12,125 nucleotides of DNA from Candidatus Nomurabacteria bacterium (GCA_023267115.1 JAHFNV010000002.1:1-12125); one strand, 5' to 3'; numbered from the stretch's first letter, positions 5,532 to 11,417 are shown. The notes: generated by a model not told the origin, from the letters alone. Made by a program: numbers and translations.

Positions 5532-6071
5532 ATGCACGAAATTGAAACAAAAGTTTTAGAAGTAGATGTTAAAGCAATAGTTAAAAAATTGAAGAGTTTT
5601 GGAGCAGAAAAAATACAGGATGTAATGCTCACAGTAGACTGGTTTTCGCTTCTGGGTGTCGATAAAGACAAACAGCCATGGTTTTTGCGCGTGCGCTCGT
5701 ATAGTACAGGGAAAATAGAAGTAACATGGAAAGGGGATCTTGAAGTTTTGGGTGTCTCGCGCAAAGTAAAAGAAATTCAACTCTCAGTCGAGAGTCATGA
5801 GAAAATGAAGCTCCTTTTTGAAGCGATTGGTCTCGTTGTTTATGCACATCAGGAGAAGAAGCGTCAATCGTGGAAGATTGGTGACGTACAGTTTGACCTC
5901 GATACGTATCCTGGTATGCCAAGTTACCTTGAAATCGAAGGTCCGGGCGAAAGAGAGATCACTCATATGATAGAAAAATTAAATTTGGCTGGAAAAGAAA
6001 CATGGAATGACGGAGAACGCACATTGATTGAAAATAAATATGAGTTAAACTGGTGCGATATGCGATATTAG
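5532..6071 (+). CDS. CYTH-domain protein (triphosphate tunnel metalloenzyme; CyaB/ThTPase-like)
   Basis: The protein has 179 aa. The N-terminus MHEIETKVLEV contains the family ExExK signature (Glu3, Glu5, Lys7), which binds metal and the triphosphate. Later strands include FLRVRSYSTGKIEVTWKG, with basic residues typical of the tunnel, and VQFDLDTYPGMPSYLEIEG, which carries the second acidic cluster (DxD and ExE). Members hydrolyse or cyclise triphosphates (class IV adenylate cyclase, thiamine triphosphatase, inorganic triphosphatase); the sequence alone does not choose between these. The gene begins 11 nt after ndk without a Shine-Dalgarno or a new promoter, so it is probably co-transcribed with ndk. 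Pairing a nucleotide kinase with a triphosphate-binding enzyme suggests nucleotide or polyphosphate metabolism (inference). Confidence 0.85.
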   Translation: MHEIETKVLEVDVKAIVKKLKSFGAEKIQDVMLTVDWFSLLGVDKDKQPWFLRVRSYSTGKIEVTWKGDLEVLGVSRKVKEIQLSVESHEKMKLLFEAIGLVVYAHQEKKRQSWKIGDVQFDLDTYPGMPSYLEIEGPGEREITHMIEKLNLAGKETWNDGERTLIENKYELNWCDMRY

Positions 6072-6091
6072 TCATAATTTTTGTGCAATGT

Positions 6092-6105
6092 TACGCTATA
6101 GCGTA
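6092..6105. repeat. Perfect 14-bp palindrome TACGCTATAGCGTA
   Basis: The palindrome is self-complementary with no loop, with CAA...TTG pairing possible further out. It lies 20 bp after the CYTH stop. It could be an operator or a weak terminator hairpin for the ndk-CYTH operon; the T-run after it is poor (TTGTTTAC). Confidence 0.5.
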
Positions 6106-6184
6106 GTTGTTTACAATTTTAAATTTAGGTTTTTGGAAAAAGTTAGTGAGAAAATTCCGAAACATAAAAAATCACTTGTCCATG

Positions 6185-6212
6185 TTGCTATATTTTTTAA
6201 AAAGCATAGACT
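6185..6212 (+). promoter_or_regulatory. Promoter for the candidate structured RNA
   Basis: TTGCTA (6185-6190), a 16-bp spacer and TAGACT (6207-6212). The predicted start at about 6219 is the first base of the long closing stem of the RNA below. That coincidence supports both calls. Confidence 0.45.
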
Positions 6213-6218
6213 GAAAGT

Positions 6219-6376
6219 AGGGTTATTTCCGATTATTACCTAGAACACTATTTTTTGGGAGTCTCGATCGCCTTTAGCTTTGGCTTTATGCGTCTGGCAC
6301 CCACCTAGCTATGAGCTATGGTAATAAATCGAAAATAGCCCTAAGAAGGACTCTCCGTCTGAGACGGAGATTTTTT
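6219..6376 (+). ncRNA. Candidate structured ncRNA with 6S RNA-like architecture
   Basis: In a gene-free stretch of 330 bp, 6219-6240 pairs with 6320-6342 over about 21 base pairs with one bulge (A6328) and one mismatch (C6229/A6332). Inside the stem lies a large bubble: 6241-6255 on the 5' side and 6304-6319 on the 3' side. The 3' side holds a small hairpin, TAGCT-ATG-AGCTA (6306-6318). The bubble is followed by an apical stem starting TGGG/CCCA (6256-6259 with 6300-6303) and GTC/GGC. A promoter points at the first stem base and an intrinsic terminator follows. A long closing stem, an asymmetric central bubble and an apical arm are how 6S RNA mimics an open promoter and binds RNA polymerase. 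The folded part, about 124 nt, is shorter than typical 6S RNA (160-200 nt), and I cannot recognise conserved 6S bases, so identity is uncertain. There is no open reading frame here. Confidence 0.42.
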
Positions 6377-6377
6377 C
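6352..6377 (+). terminator. Intrinsic terminator after the candidate ncRNA
   Basis: TCTCCGTC-TGA-GACGGAGA (6352-6370) is a perfect 8-bp GC-rich stem followed by TTTTTTC. Because no protein gene ends nearby, it implies a non-coding transcript, or a long 3' UTR of the CYTH gene. Confidence 0.85.
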
Positions 6378-6389
6378 TTGAGAATCTGA

Positions 6390-6395
6390 TAGAAT
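6390..6395 (+). promoter_or_regulatory. -10 box TAGAAT, leaderless start of the membrane protein gene
   Basis: TAGAAT ends 6 nt before the ATG at 6402. The -35 region falls in the terminator stem and T-run and is poor. There is no Shine-Dalgarno. Confidence 0.5.
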
Positions 6396-6401
6396 ATTGA
6401 T

Positions 6402-6809
6402 ATGGATAGTAAAAAGCTTTCAATGCATTTGGTGTCCATGATCCTTTTCATTTTTTTGATAAATTATTTGGCCAATACCTTTTACTGGTACTATTCAATC
6501 TGGTGGTTTGACATGCCAATGCATTTTCTGGGAGGCTTTTGGCTTGGGCTCTTTTTTATCTATTTTTTCCATCGTTTGGGTGCTAGTTCAAATATTTCCT
6601 ATAAGTATTTTTTTAAAATTATCCTGCCAGTTTTAGTGGTGGGAGTTTTTTGGGAAGTTTTTGAGTTTTTTGCCTACAATCATTTTGGGCAAAACCCTTT
6701 TGATGCCCTCGATACCGTTTCTGATATTTTTTTTGATTTAGTCGGCGGAACTTTTGCCATGATCTACTTTTTTAGAAAAATTATGCCCATTAAAAAAGAT
6801 ACGATATAA
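6402..6809 (+). CDS. Small integral membrane protein (DUF2238/YjdF-like)
   Basis: The protein has 135 aa and about four membrane segments: residues about 8-28, 38-60, 70-92 and 105-125. Seen motifs: WWFDMPMHFLGGFWLG at the second segment, VFWEVFEF at the third, and DALDTVSDIFFDLVGGTF at the fourth. The conserved Asp, His and Glu residues next to or inside membrane segments (D-x-x-x-H, W-E-x-x-E-F, D-T-x-x-D-x-x-x-D) resemble small membrane proteins of the DUF2238 type, and more distantly VanZ-like proteins. The pattern hints at metal or proton binding within the membrane, but no function is established. The gene follows a terminator and has its own leaderless -10 box; its stop is followed 8 nt later by the next gene, so read-through into the nuclease gene is likely. 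Confidence 0.7.
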   Translation: MDSKKLSMHLVSMILFIFLINYLANTFYWYYSIWWFDMPMHFLGGFWLGLFFIYFFHRLGASSNISYKYFFKIILPVLVVGVFWEVFEFFAYNHFGQNPFDALDTVSDIFFDLVGGTFAMIYFFRKIMPIKKDTI

Positions 6810-6810
6810 T
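6805..6810 (+). promoter_or_regulatory. -10 box TATAAT, leaderless start of the beta-CASP gene
   Basis: A perfect TATAAT overlaps the stop codon of the membrane protein gene and ends 7 nt before the ATG at 6818. The -35 region is weak. GGAAAGGAAG lies after, not before, the ATG. Confidence 0.5.
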
Positions 6811-6817
6811 TAAGCTA

Positions 6818-8182
6818 ATGGGAAAGGAAGTCAAAATAACATTTTATGGCGGAGTCGGCACGGTAACGGGCGCGAATTTTCTTTTGGAAGTTGATGGTCA
6901 GAAAATTCTAGTTGATTGCGGACTAACCCAAGGGATAAAATTGGCGGATGATATCAATTGGGCCCCTTTTGTTTATAATCCGAAAGAAATAGATATACTT
7001 TTTACCACTCATGCCCATGTGGATCATATCGGCCGGATTCCAAAATTAATAGAAGAAGGTTTCCGCGGAAAAATCTACTCCACTCCGCCTACTGAAGTGA
7101 TTGCTGGCCCGATGCTTGAAGATACCATGAGCATTTTGTCCAAAAGTGCAGAATTTAATCTGAACAAAATTTATAGCGAAGAAAATGTCAAGTTGGCGCT
7201 TTCACTTTGGCTTCCATTTGATTATCACCAGAAAATAAAAATTACTGAAAATCTGGAAGCCTCTTTTTTAAATGCCGGGCACATCTTAGGCTCGGCTATG
7301 ATTCTATTTATTTATCAGGGCAAGAAAATTCTTTTCACCGGAGATTTAGGTAATTCCCCCTCGCCACTCCTGCCTGATGCTGAAAGAATTACCGATGTGG
7401 ATTATTTGATAATGGAATCCGTCTACGGCGACCGAAATCATGAATCTAGAAATGATCGGCGAAAATTTTTAGAGGCAACGATTGAAGACAATTATAAAAG
7501 AAAAGGGACGCTAATTATACCGACTTTTTCACTGGAACGTTCACAGGAACTTTTATTTGAGCTTAACGATTTAGTGGAAAATAATCGTATACCAATCATG
7601 CCTATTTTTTTTGATTCGCCGTTGGCCATTCACTTGACTGAAATTTTTAAGCAATTTAAAAACTACTTTAATGAATCAGCGCAGAAAGCATTATCGCAAG
7701 ATAAACATTTATTTGATTTTCCGGGACTTCATTCCACTTTGCATTCAAGGGAGTCAAAAATGATTGCTACTGTGCCCAACCCCAAAGTAGTTATCGCTGG
7801 TTCAGGCATGTCTTTGGGTGGGCGTATCGTGCATCATGAGAGACATTATTTGCCGGATCCAAATAATACTATCTTGCTTACTGGTTATCAATCAGCCGGT
7901 ACTCCCGGGCGTTTGATTCAAGAAGGTGTAAAAACGGTGCGTATTTCGGGCGAGTATGTGGAAGTGCGAGCACATGTCGTGACCATCTCCGGATATTCAG
8001 GGCACAAAGATTCCGATGGTCTGCTTAGTTTTGTCGGTGATATGCAGGAACAAGTTAAAAAAGTTTTCGTAGTGATGGGTGAGCCAAAATCAACTATGTT
8101 TTTAGTGCAGAAACTTCGAGATAATTTGGGAATTGAAGCCTATGCGCCAGAGCAGGAAGAAAGTATTTCATTTATTTGCTAA
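6818..8182 (+). CDS. Metallo-beta-lactamase/beta-CASP RNA-processing nuclease (CPSF/YSH1-like)
   Basis: The protein has 454 aa and is complete. N-terminal metallo-beta-lactamase part: GGVGTVTGANFLLE, DCGLTQG, zinc-binding motif HAHVDH at 65-70, AGHILGSAM with His155, and FTGDLG with Asp176. Beta-CASP part: motif A acidic residue in MESVYGDR, IPTFSLERSQELL, then AGSGMSLGGRIVHHE and the C-terminal SGYSGHKD motif carrying the last catalytic His. All family metal ligands appear to be present. The order matches the cleavage and polyadenylation specificity factor-like class of RNases, found in bacteria and archaea as single-subunit enzymes, rather than RNase J (about 550 aa with a longer C-terminal domain). 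It should cut or trim RNA in the cytoplasm. The next gene begins almost at once, suggesting shared expression. Confidence 0.92.
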   Translation: MGKEVKITFYGGVGTVTGANFLLEVDGQKILVDCGLTQGIKLADDINWAPFVYNPKEIDILFTTHAHVDHIGRIPKLIEEGFRGKIYSTPPTEVIAGPMLEDTMSILSKSAEFNLNKIYSEENVKLALSLWLPFDYHQKIKITENLEASFLNAGHILGSAMILFIYQGKKILFTGDLGNSPSPLLPDAERITDVDYLIMESVYGDRNHESRNDRRKFLEATIEDNYKRKGTLIIPTFSLERSQELLFELNDLVENNRIPIMPIFFDSPLAIHLTEIFKQFKNYFNESAQKALSQDKHLFDFPGLHSTLHSRESKMIATVPNPKVVIAGSGMSLGGRIVHHERHYLPDPNNTILLTGYQSAGTPGRLIQEGVKTVRISGEYVEVRAHVVTISGYSGHKDSDGLLSFVGDMQEQVKKVFVVMGEPKSTMFLVQKLRDNLGIEAYAPEQEESISFIC

Positions 8183-8190
8183 AAATGTTA

Positions 8191-8196
8191 CATTAT
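8191..8196 (+). promoter_or_regulatory. -10-like box CATTAT before the ATG at 8203
   Basis: CATTAT ends 6 nt before ATG 8203, the same spacing as the other leaderless genes here. No clear -35 box is visible. It favours 8203 over the upstream in-frame TTG 8176 or ATG 8185. Confidence 0.35.
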
Positions 8197-8202
8197 GAAA
8201 AC

Positions 8203-8796
8203 ATGAATCCAGATATTCTTAGCAAGCATGGGCATGGTCAGATAAAAATCTGTGTTTCCGGCGCGGCCGAAACCGGTCATTGCGGACCGAACGCGCTGGA
8301 GAAAGCCAAAGAACTCGGGCGAGAAGTTGCTCGCCAAGGGGCGGTTTTGATTACTGGCGCGACGACTGGTTTTCCGCTCTGGGTATCAATGGGAGCCAAG
8401 GAAGTTGGCGGAATGGTCGTTGGCATATCCCCAGCTGTTTCAGAGAAAGAACACGCGATGGTTTACAAACTCCCGCTTGATTATTTGGATTTGATTATCT
8501 ACACCGGTTTTGGCTATTCGGGGCGAGATATACTGCTTACTCGTTCGGCCGACGCAGTCATTACCGGTTGCGGACGGATTGGCACCATTCACGAATTCAC
8601 TATCGCCTTTGAAGATGGAAAACCAATCGGTATTTTTGAAGGACCCTGGGAAATGGGTGGCGAGTTGAAAGAAATCATAAAAAAAGCCCATCGCCCAAAT
8701 CATAAAATTGTTACCGGCGATGATCCCAAAAAACTTGTCGCTGATATTATAAATCTGGTTAAAAAAGATAAGTTAGAGGAATATAAAACATCTTAG
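8203..8796 (+). CDS. SLOG/LOG-type Rossmann nucleotide-binding protein (TIGR00725-like)
   Basis: 197 aa from ATG 8203; in-frame starts at 8185 (ATG) and 8176 (TTG, overlapping the previous stop) would add 6 or 9 residues. Seen: a first strand IKICVSGAAETGHCG followed by helix ALEKAKELGREVARQGAVLITGATTGFP, a GMVVGISP strand, YTGFGYSGRDILLTRSADAVITGCGRIGTIHEF, then GKPIGIFEGP. The Gly-rich GCGRIGTIHE segment stands where the PGGxGTxxE motif lies in LOG-family nucleotide 5'-monophosphate hydrolases. The family Pro-Gly-Gly is changed to Gly-Cys-Gly, while the Thr and Glu remain. Relatives bind nucleotides or act as phosphoribohydrolases; the substrate is unknown. It sits 20 nt behind the beta-CASP gene and 8 nt before the next one, suggesting one operon. 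Confidence 0.8.
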   Translation: MNPDILSKHGHGQIKICVSGAAETGHCGPNALEKAKELGREVARQGAVLITGATTGFPLWVSMGAKEVGGMVVGISPAVSEKEHAMVYKLPLDYLDLIIYTGFGYSGRDILLTRSADAVITGCGRIGTIHEFTIAFEDGKPIGIFEGPWEMGGELKEIIKKAHRPNHKIVTGDDPKKLVADIINLVKKDKLEEYKTS

Positions 8797-8804
8797 ATGA
8801 AAAT

Positions 8805-9815
8805 ATGTTTAGTCCAGAACATAAATTCATAAAACATTCGGATCAAGAGCACGAGAAATCGCTTCAGATAAAAAAATTTGATTTAGAATACCCAAAAAAG
8901 TTCACAGATTTTTTCCTTAGTCTTTTTAAAAAAGTGAATATAGATGCATCGAATAACTTAAAAAGTTATTTCCAATTTAGAGATTACGAAAATGGAAGTG
9001 CATATTTGGACTCAACTTCTTATTTATCTCGCGCGTTGACATCAAGTAACCCAAGCCAGAGATTAGTATTGGATGAAAAGCTAGAAGAAGAATTTGAAGG
9101 ATATCATCTCAAGATGTCCACAGATGAAATAGCGAGATTGGATGAAATTATAACTAAGGCCTATTTGAAAAAAGTTGATATAAAGAAACTGATTTCTTTA
9201 ATGGAAGTAGAAACAGATCAAGTTAAGAAAAATCTTTTGTTGCTGATAATACAAATTATAAATCCCAACGCTATACCAAAAACAGAAAACGAAGTTAAGA
9301 TAAAAATGGCGTATGGGGTACCTTATGTTGGCGATTGTTCAAAAGCAGAAAGGCATATGTTGTCTTACATTTCAGGCAGACACCCTAATCCAAGACATGG
9401 TTATGTCAATTTAATCCTTGATAATAAAGGTTCTCCTTTAATGTTAGAGAAAATAGATTTAGGTAATTCGCATAGCTGTATATCTCTTAAACCGGTAAGA
9501 ATAAATAGAGTATTGATTCCAGCCGGAGCCATTTTTGCCGCCAAGCCGGAGAATAAACCGATTAGATCGACCGTAAGATGGTTCACCACTCAAAAAAGAG
9601 CAGGAGCTATAAATTTTGTTACCGGTCTTAATCACTACAGAGGTTTTGAATTTATTAGAATGTCTCTAATATCCATTCCCGAAGAAATTCGAGCCAGCGC
9701 CGGCGGCAGTTATTATCTGGACCAACAATATCTAACCGAAGGATACATAAATTATGACTGGTTAACTCCTGAAATCATAGCAGAATACGCTATGACCAGG
9801 TTAGAAAAAAAGTAA
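8805..9815 (+). CDS. Protein of unknown function
   Basis: The protein has 336 aa; I do not recognise the family. Residues 1-45 are charged. About 95-170 look helical, with a coiled-coil-like charged stretch (DEKLEEEFEGYH, STDEIARLDEIITKAYLKKVDIKKLISLMEVETDQVKKNLLLL). The C-terminal half, from about 180, looks like a mixed alpha/beta or beta-rich domain: YGVPYVGDCSKAERHM, GYVNLILDNKGSPLML, NSHSCISLKPVRINRVLIPAGAIFAA, VRWFTTQKRAGAINFVTGLNHYRGFEFIRMS. Conserved-looking Cys, His and Arg residues cluster there (DCSKAERHM, RHPNPRHG, NHYRGFE), as in an enzyme or RNA-binding domain. There is no signal peptide or membrane segment, so it is probably cytoplasmic. It starts 8 nt after the SLOG gene, so it is probably in the same operon. 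Coding is supported by length and lack of overlap with other genes. Confidence 0.7.
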   Translation: MFSPEHKFIKHSDQEHEKSLQIKKFDLEYPKKFTDFFLSLFKKVNIDASNNLKSYFQFRDYENGSAYLDSTSYLSRALTSSNPSQRLVLDEKLEEEFEGYHLKMSTDEIARLDEIITKAYLKKVDIKKLISLMEVETDQVKKNLLLLIIQIINPNAIPKTENEVKIKMAYGVPYVGDCSKAERHMLSYISGRHPNPRHGYVNLILDNKGSPLMLEKIDLGNSHSCISLKPVRINRVLIPAGAIFAAKPENKPIRSTVRWFTTQKRAGAINFVTGLNHYRGFEFIRMSLISIPEEIRASAGGSYYLDQQYLTEGYINYDWLTPEIIAEYAMTRLEKK

Positions 9816-9837
9816 AAAAATATAGTGAAGTAAACCC

Positions 9838-9865
9838 TTGACATAAGTATTACTTTGTATATACT
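9838..9865 (+). promoter_or_regulatory. Strong promoter of the RelB/DinJ-type antitoxin gene
   Basis: A perfect -35 TTGACA (9838-9843), a 16-bp spacer and TATACT (9860-9865). The expected start is 2-3 nt before ATG 9875, so the mRNA is nearly leaderless. This is the best sigma70-type promoter in the window. Antitoxins of this class usually autorepress; no clear palindrome is seen. Confidence 0.7.
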
Positions 9866-9874
9866 TTAGGATAT

Positions 9875-10144
9875 ATGAAAACAAGCATGTTAAGCATAAA
9901 AATAGATCCAAAGGTTAAGCATGGAGCTCAAAAAGTGGCAGATGAGCTTGGTTTTTCTCTTTCGGCGATTATAAACGCATCACTTAAAAATTTGATGCGC
10001 GAGAAGACTGTTACTTATTCGCTTCTTGAGCCTTCACCGATGCTAAAAAAAGCTATCGAATCCGCGCGTAGGGATAGAGCAAAGGGTAAGTCTTATGGTC
10101 CATTTTCCAATGTGCAGGATTTAATGAAATCACTGCGCTCGTAA
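9875..10144 (+). CDS. RelB/DinJ-type ribbon-helix-helix antitoxin, toxin partner decayed
   Basis: The protein has 89 aa. Residues 1-10 (KTSMLSIKID) form the DNA-binding beta strand, and residues 11-46 (PKVKHGAQKVADELGFSLSAIINASLKNLM) form the two helices of a ribbon-helix-helix domain, as in RelB/DinJ antitoxins. The C-terminal tail (MLKKAIESARRDRAKGKSYGPFSNVQDLMKSLRS) fits the toxin-wrapping region that ends many members of the family. It has its own strong promoter. The gene downstream is only a fragment of a RelE/YafQ-type toxin, so the antitoxin is now without its own partner; it may act as a repressor or neutralise toxins encoded elsewhere. Confidence 0.82.
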   Translation: MKTSMLSIKIDPKVKHGAQKVADELGFSLSAIINASLKNLMREKTVTYSLLEPSPMLKKAIESARRDRAKGKSYGPFSNVQDLMKSLRS

Positions 10145-10156
10145 ATAGATACCATT

Positions 10157-10253
10157 ATGACTATCAGTCACAGTTCGTGCAGTTTTTGAAGAAGTTTCTA
10201 ATAATCATATTGAATTTGTCGCTATAGGAACTCATAGTGAGTTGTATTCTTAA
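10157..10253 (+). pseudogene. Remnant of a RelE/YafQ-type toxin gene
   Basis: Frame 10161-10253 reads VRAVFEEVSNNHIEFVAIG, then THSELYS and stop. This matches the usual C-terminal strand and end of RelE/YafQ-family mRNA interferases (hydrophobic strand, IGTHSELY). An ATG at 10157, 12 nt after the antitoxin stop, lies in another frame (MTISHSS, stop soon after) and may be the original toxin start. The middle of the gene, about 200 bp or more for a protein of about 90 aa, is missing, so an internal deletion is inferred. It is too short to make an active toxin. Confidence 0.62.
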
Positions 10254-10266
10254 ATATTAGATTATT

Positions 10267-10611
10267 TTATTTCACACTTTCCACAACTCTGGCAAAAGTT
10301 GCGGTATGATGTTCGGCCAGATCCGAGAGGATTTTGCGATCCAGCAGTACATTTTTTTTCTTCAACGTGTCAATTAGTTTAGAGTAAGACATGCCGAGCT
10401 CACGCGCTCCGGCGTTGATTTTAATATTCCAAAGTTTTCGATTGTGAGACTTTTTATCTTTCCGGTGAGCGAAAGCATAAGCTCCAGCATGGAGCAACGC
10501 TTCTTTGGCTTGACGTTCTTTTGTGCTTCGGCCGTGGCGAAACCCCTTGGTTTGTTTCAAGACGCTCCTTCTTCGCTTTAGCGCGTGTACTCCTTTTTTT
10601 ACTCTGGTCAT
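10267..10611 (-). CDS. rplT: 50S ribosomal protein L20
   Basis: The 114-aa protein is of normal length. Seen: TRVKKGVHALKRRRSVLKQTKGFRHGRST at the basic N-terminal extension, AGAYAFAHRKDKKSHNRKLWNIKINAGARELGMSYSKLI in the globular part, and the closing LDRKILSDLAEHHTATFARVVE. L20 is an early assembly protein of the large subunit that binds 23S rRNA. In several bacteria it represses the infC-rpmI-rplT operon by binding the mRNA; whether that holds here is unknown. It is the last gene of the cluster, starting 9 nt after rpmI stops. The ATG at 10611 gives the usual MTRVKKG start. Confidence 0.96.
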   Translation of the reverse strand: MTRVKKGVHALKRRRSVLKQTKGFRHGRSTKERQAKEALLHAGAYAFAHRKDKKSHNRKLWNIKINAGARELGMSYSKLIDTLKKKNVLLDRKILSDLAEHHTATFARVVESVK

Positions 10612-10620
10612 GGTTGTTTT

Positions 10621-10818
10621 TTAGTAACTAAATGGCAACAAGTGGCTTTTTGGTTTATTTTTGATTATAAAATTTCTGCCTTTGCGGCCAGCCAACTGCT
10701 TGGTGCGGGATTGTTTGGCGTTAAAATGATTAAAACCCGGCTGGCGAGAAATTATTTTTCCAGTCTTAGTAATCTTCAGTCTCTTCGAATATGATTTATT
10801 GGTTTTCATCCCGTACAT
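10621..10818 (-). CDS. rpmI: 50S ribosomal protein L35
   Basis: The 65-aa protein is typical in length. The start MYGMKTNKSYSKRLKITKTGKI matches the family MPKMKTNKSAAKRFKxTxxGKI, followed by the basic middle GFNHFNAKQSRTKQLAGRKG. The C-terminal part is more divergent than in most bacteria: NFIIKNKPKSHLLPFSY replaces the usual short xRKLRKxxxV ending. It binds 23S rRNA near L20. It lies 5 nt after infC and 9 nt before rplT, so it belongs to the same transcript. Confidence 0.92.
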   Translation of the reverse strand: MYGMKTNKSYSKRLKITKTGKIISRQPGFNHFNAKQSRTKQLAGRKGRNFIIKNKPKSHLLPFSY

Positions 10819-10823
10819 TTTTT

Positions 10824-11330
10824 TTACTTTGCTCTCTCGATTGTTATAAACAAACCCTTCGGACCTCTTTTATATGAATCCGATATTTTATAATTTTCAG
10901 TGATTAAATGAAGTAGCCTATCCAAGCGCTCCTTCAAGAATTTCTCGTCCATATACTTGGCTCGCCCAGCCAAGAAAAGTTCAACTTTAATCCGATGTCC
11001 TTCCCTCAGCCATCCCGAGGCCATTTTTGCTTTAAGTTCCAAATCATGCGTTCCGGTGCCTATTTTTATCTGGATTGATTTGACAACAGTCATTCTGGCG
11101 CCGGCTTTAGCTTTTTTAAATTTCTTATTAGCTTCGTACTGGTACTTGCCGAAATCCATTATTTTGGCCACCGGCGGATTGGCATTGGGAGATATCTCAA
11201 TTAAGTCTAAACCCTTACTTTGCGCTAGTTCAAGAGCATCTTTAATGGACAGAACGCCAAGATTTTGATTTTCCTGGTCTATTACCCGAAGTTCTTGAGC
11301 GCGTATTTGATTGTTTATTCTTTCACGCAA
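10824..11330 (-). CDS. infC: Translation initiation factor IF-3
   Basis: 168 aa with both IF-3 domains. The N-terminal domain contains NNQIRAQELRVIDQENQNLGVLSIKDALELAQSKGLDLIEISPNANPPVAKIMDFGKYQYE, and the C-terminal domain runs from about residue 82 (VVKSIQIKIGTGTHDLELK) to LFLAGRAKYMDEKF and KGLFITIE. IF-3 keeps ribosomal subunits apart and checks initiator tRNA and start codon. The start codon is TTG (complement of 11328-11330), in front of the conserved RERINNQIRA; a stop two codons upstream in frame excludes a longer form. Unusual starts (AUU in E. coli) let IF-3 repress its own translation, so TTG may serve the same purpose (inference). No Shine-Dalgarno of normal strength precedes it. 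Confidence 0.95.
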   Translation of the reverse strand: MRERINNQIRAQELRVIDQENQNLGVLSIKDALELAQSKGLDLIEISPNANPPVAKIMDFGKYQYEANKKFKKAKAGARMTVVKSIQIKIGTGTHDLELKAKMASGWLREGHRIKVELFLAGRAKYMDEKFLKERLDRLLHLITENYKISDSYKRGPKGLFITIERAK

Positions 11331-11359
11331 GTTTATCTATGGTTTTCCAATGAATTCAT
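11328..11359 (-). other. Possible 8-codon leader ORF directly upstream of infC
   Basis: On the minus strand, ATG at 11359-11357 opens MNSLENHR and ends with TAA 2 nt before the TTG start of infC. Its start is a few bases after the predicted transcription start, like the leaderless genes here. It may bring ribosomes to the weak TTG start by coupling. It is too short to prove from sequence. Confidence 0.3.
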
Positions 11360-11360
11360 T
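11349..11360. repeat. 12-bp palindrome in the infC leader (AATGAATTCATT)
   Basis: Perfectly self-complementary; it lies between the predicted transcription start and the infC TTG and includes the ATG of the possible leader ORF. It may be chance in AT-rich DNA, or an operator or mRNA element. Confidence 0.35.
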
Positions 11361-11369
11361 AGTGTCAAA

Positions 11370-11398
11370 AATATAGCTTATTGCAAGTTAGAAGTCAA
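11370..11398 (-). promoter_or_regulatory. infC: Promoter of infC-rpmI-rplT
   Basis: On the minus strand, TTGACT (11398-11393), a 17-bp spacer and TATATT (11375-11370). The predicted start is near 11363, giving an approximately 33-nt leader before the TTG at 11330. This is one of the two best promoters in the window, consistent with a highly expressed ribosomal operon. Confidence 0.65.
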
Positions 11399-11417
11399 TC
11401 TTGGGCTAATTATTTAA

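Noticed and set aside
6219..6376. tmRNA, SRP RNA or RNase P RNA for the structured RNA
   Set aside because: There is no tRNA-like 3' end, no SRP GGAA tetraloop region and no RNase P conserved cores; a 6S-like layout is the best but unproven match.
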